Of a stretch of DNA of 5,597 bases, positions 5,221 to 5,597 are shown one piece after another. Each line of letters opens with the position of its first letter. Position 1 is the stretch's first letter. The stretch spans positions 1 through 5,597 of the forward strand of contig DATJPS010000095.1 in the NCBI GenBank assembly GCA_035506255.1, in the 5' to 3' direction. A model generated the notes under the pieces. That model was not told the DNA's origin and did not search any database. It saw nothing but the letters and a program-made list of their open reading frames with translations. The DNA is from CAIYXV01 sp035506255 (GTDB lineage: Bacteria > Margulisbacteria > WOR-1 > XYC2-FULL-46-14 > WPAF01). A program made the translations under genes and the position numbers.

Positions 5221-5597
5221 CGCAAACGGAATTGTTCCATTTATCCGATCAAAAGCCGGAGATCGACCGGAAAGTTAAAGAGCTCGATGGCGATCCCGAG
5301 GGACTCGAATTTTTCCGCCATCAGGTTTTTTATGCCCTGCTCCACCGCGATCCGGGCAAATACCGGGTGATCGACCGGGCGATCGAACAGGCAAAAGAAA
5401 AAGGGATATCGTACGTCCTCTGCAAAGTTTCTAACGAAGCGCGGAAGTTCCATAGCCTGGCGCGGCAGGTATCGGCGGAGCGGTACCGCGCCACCGCCTT
5501 CATGCGCCTCCAGCCGATCGACCGGTACGGAGTACTGATGGGGGAATTCGAGCTGAAGCACAACACCGCCGAGCTGATCATGCTCCACTTCATGAAG
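5217..5597 (+). CDS. DUF4130 / TIGR03915-type protein, 5' part only
   Basis: The first 127 codons of a gene running off the right edge. Its ATG overlaps the radical SAM stop (ATGA), so the two are translationally coupled. Residues 71-98 (KVSNEARKFHSLARQVSAERYRATAFMRL in outline) and 105-127 (GVLMGEFELKHNTAELIMLHF) match my memory of the TIGR03915/DUF4130 pattern: arginine-rich helices, an RF/RL.el strand, then a P/K-H-N...L..HF. motif. Members are about twice this length, are nearly always adjacent to the TIGR03916 radical SAM gene, and may be fused to a UdgX-type uracil-DNA glycosylase domain. Whether such a domain follows cannot be seen. The biochemical function is unknown; a partner of the radical SAM enzyme in DNA repair is inferred from linkage. 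Confidence 0.85.
   Translation, partial: MTQTELFHLSDQKPEIDRKVKELDGDPEGLEFFRHQVFYALLHRDPGKYRVIDRAIEQAKEKGISYVLCKVSNEARKFHSLARQVSAERYRATAFMRLQPIDRYGVLMGEFELKHNTAELIMLHFMK

Noticed and set aside
1..5597. CRISPR array, tRNA or rRNA genes, insertion sequence ends
   Set aside because: By eye I saw no spaced direct repeats, cloverleaf sequence or transposase motif. The only notable repeats are the paired operators and the palindrome before dinB.

Overview
The window is a bacterial DNA-damage (SOS) locus of medium-high GC with dense, nearly unidirectional genes on the + strand. The host cannot be named from the sequence. Codon use, strong AGGAGG ribosome sites and the LexA style fit an anaerobic or candidate-phylum bacterium (Margulisbacteria/WOR-1 is a weak guess); this is inference only.

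Left edge (1-126): a divergent gene starts on the - strand (only its first six codons lie inside). The short intergenic region carries an extended -10 promoter for that gene, plus a strong + strand promoter whose -10 lies inside a perfect 24-bp palindrome, the probable LexA operator with core GTATAC-AATT-GTATAC.

Operon 1 (127-3086, possibly to 3949): lexA; an 83-residue protein translationally coupled to it and resembling DUF6504; a DUF72/YecE-like TIM-barrel protein; and DNA polymerase IV (dinB). A 57-bp double-stemmed inverted repeat fills the gap before dinB and buries its only ribosome-site-like sequence. A 276-residue protein that I do not recognise follows dinB after 32 bp.

Operon 2 (from 3965): a second near-copy of the LexA operator, again over the -10 of a TTGACA promoter, ends two bases before the ATG of a radical SAM protein with a C-terminal helix-hairpin-helix (the 'DNA modification/repair radical SAM' family, TIGR03916 type). 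Its stop overlaps the start of a DUF4130/TIGR03915-type protein, which is cut by the right edge. These two families usually travel together and are often linked to a UdgX-type uracil-DNA glycosylase, which may lie just beyond the window.

Taken together, LexA probably represses both its own operon (with translesion polymerase IV) and the radical SAM cassette from two matching operators. After damage, self-cleavage of LexA would release both. The least described parts are the radical SAM/DUF4130 pair under a LexA-type operator with an apparently leaderless start, the unrecognised 276-residue protein, and the two small or uncharacterised proteins co-transcribed with lexA.
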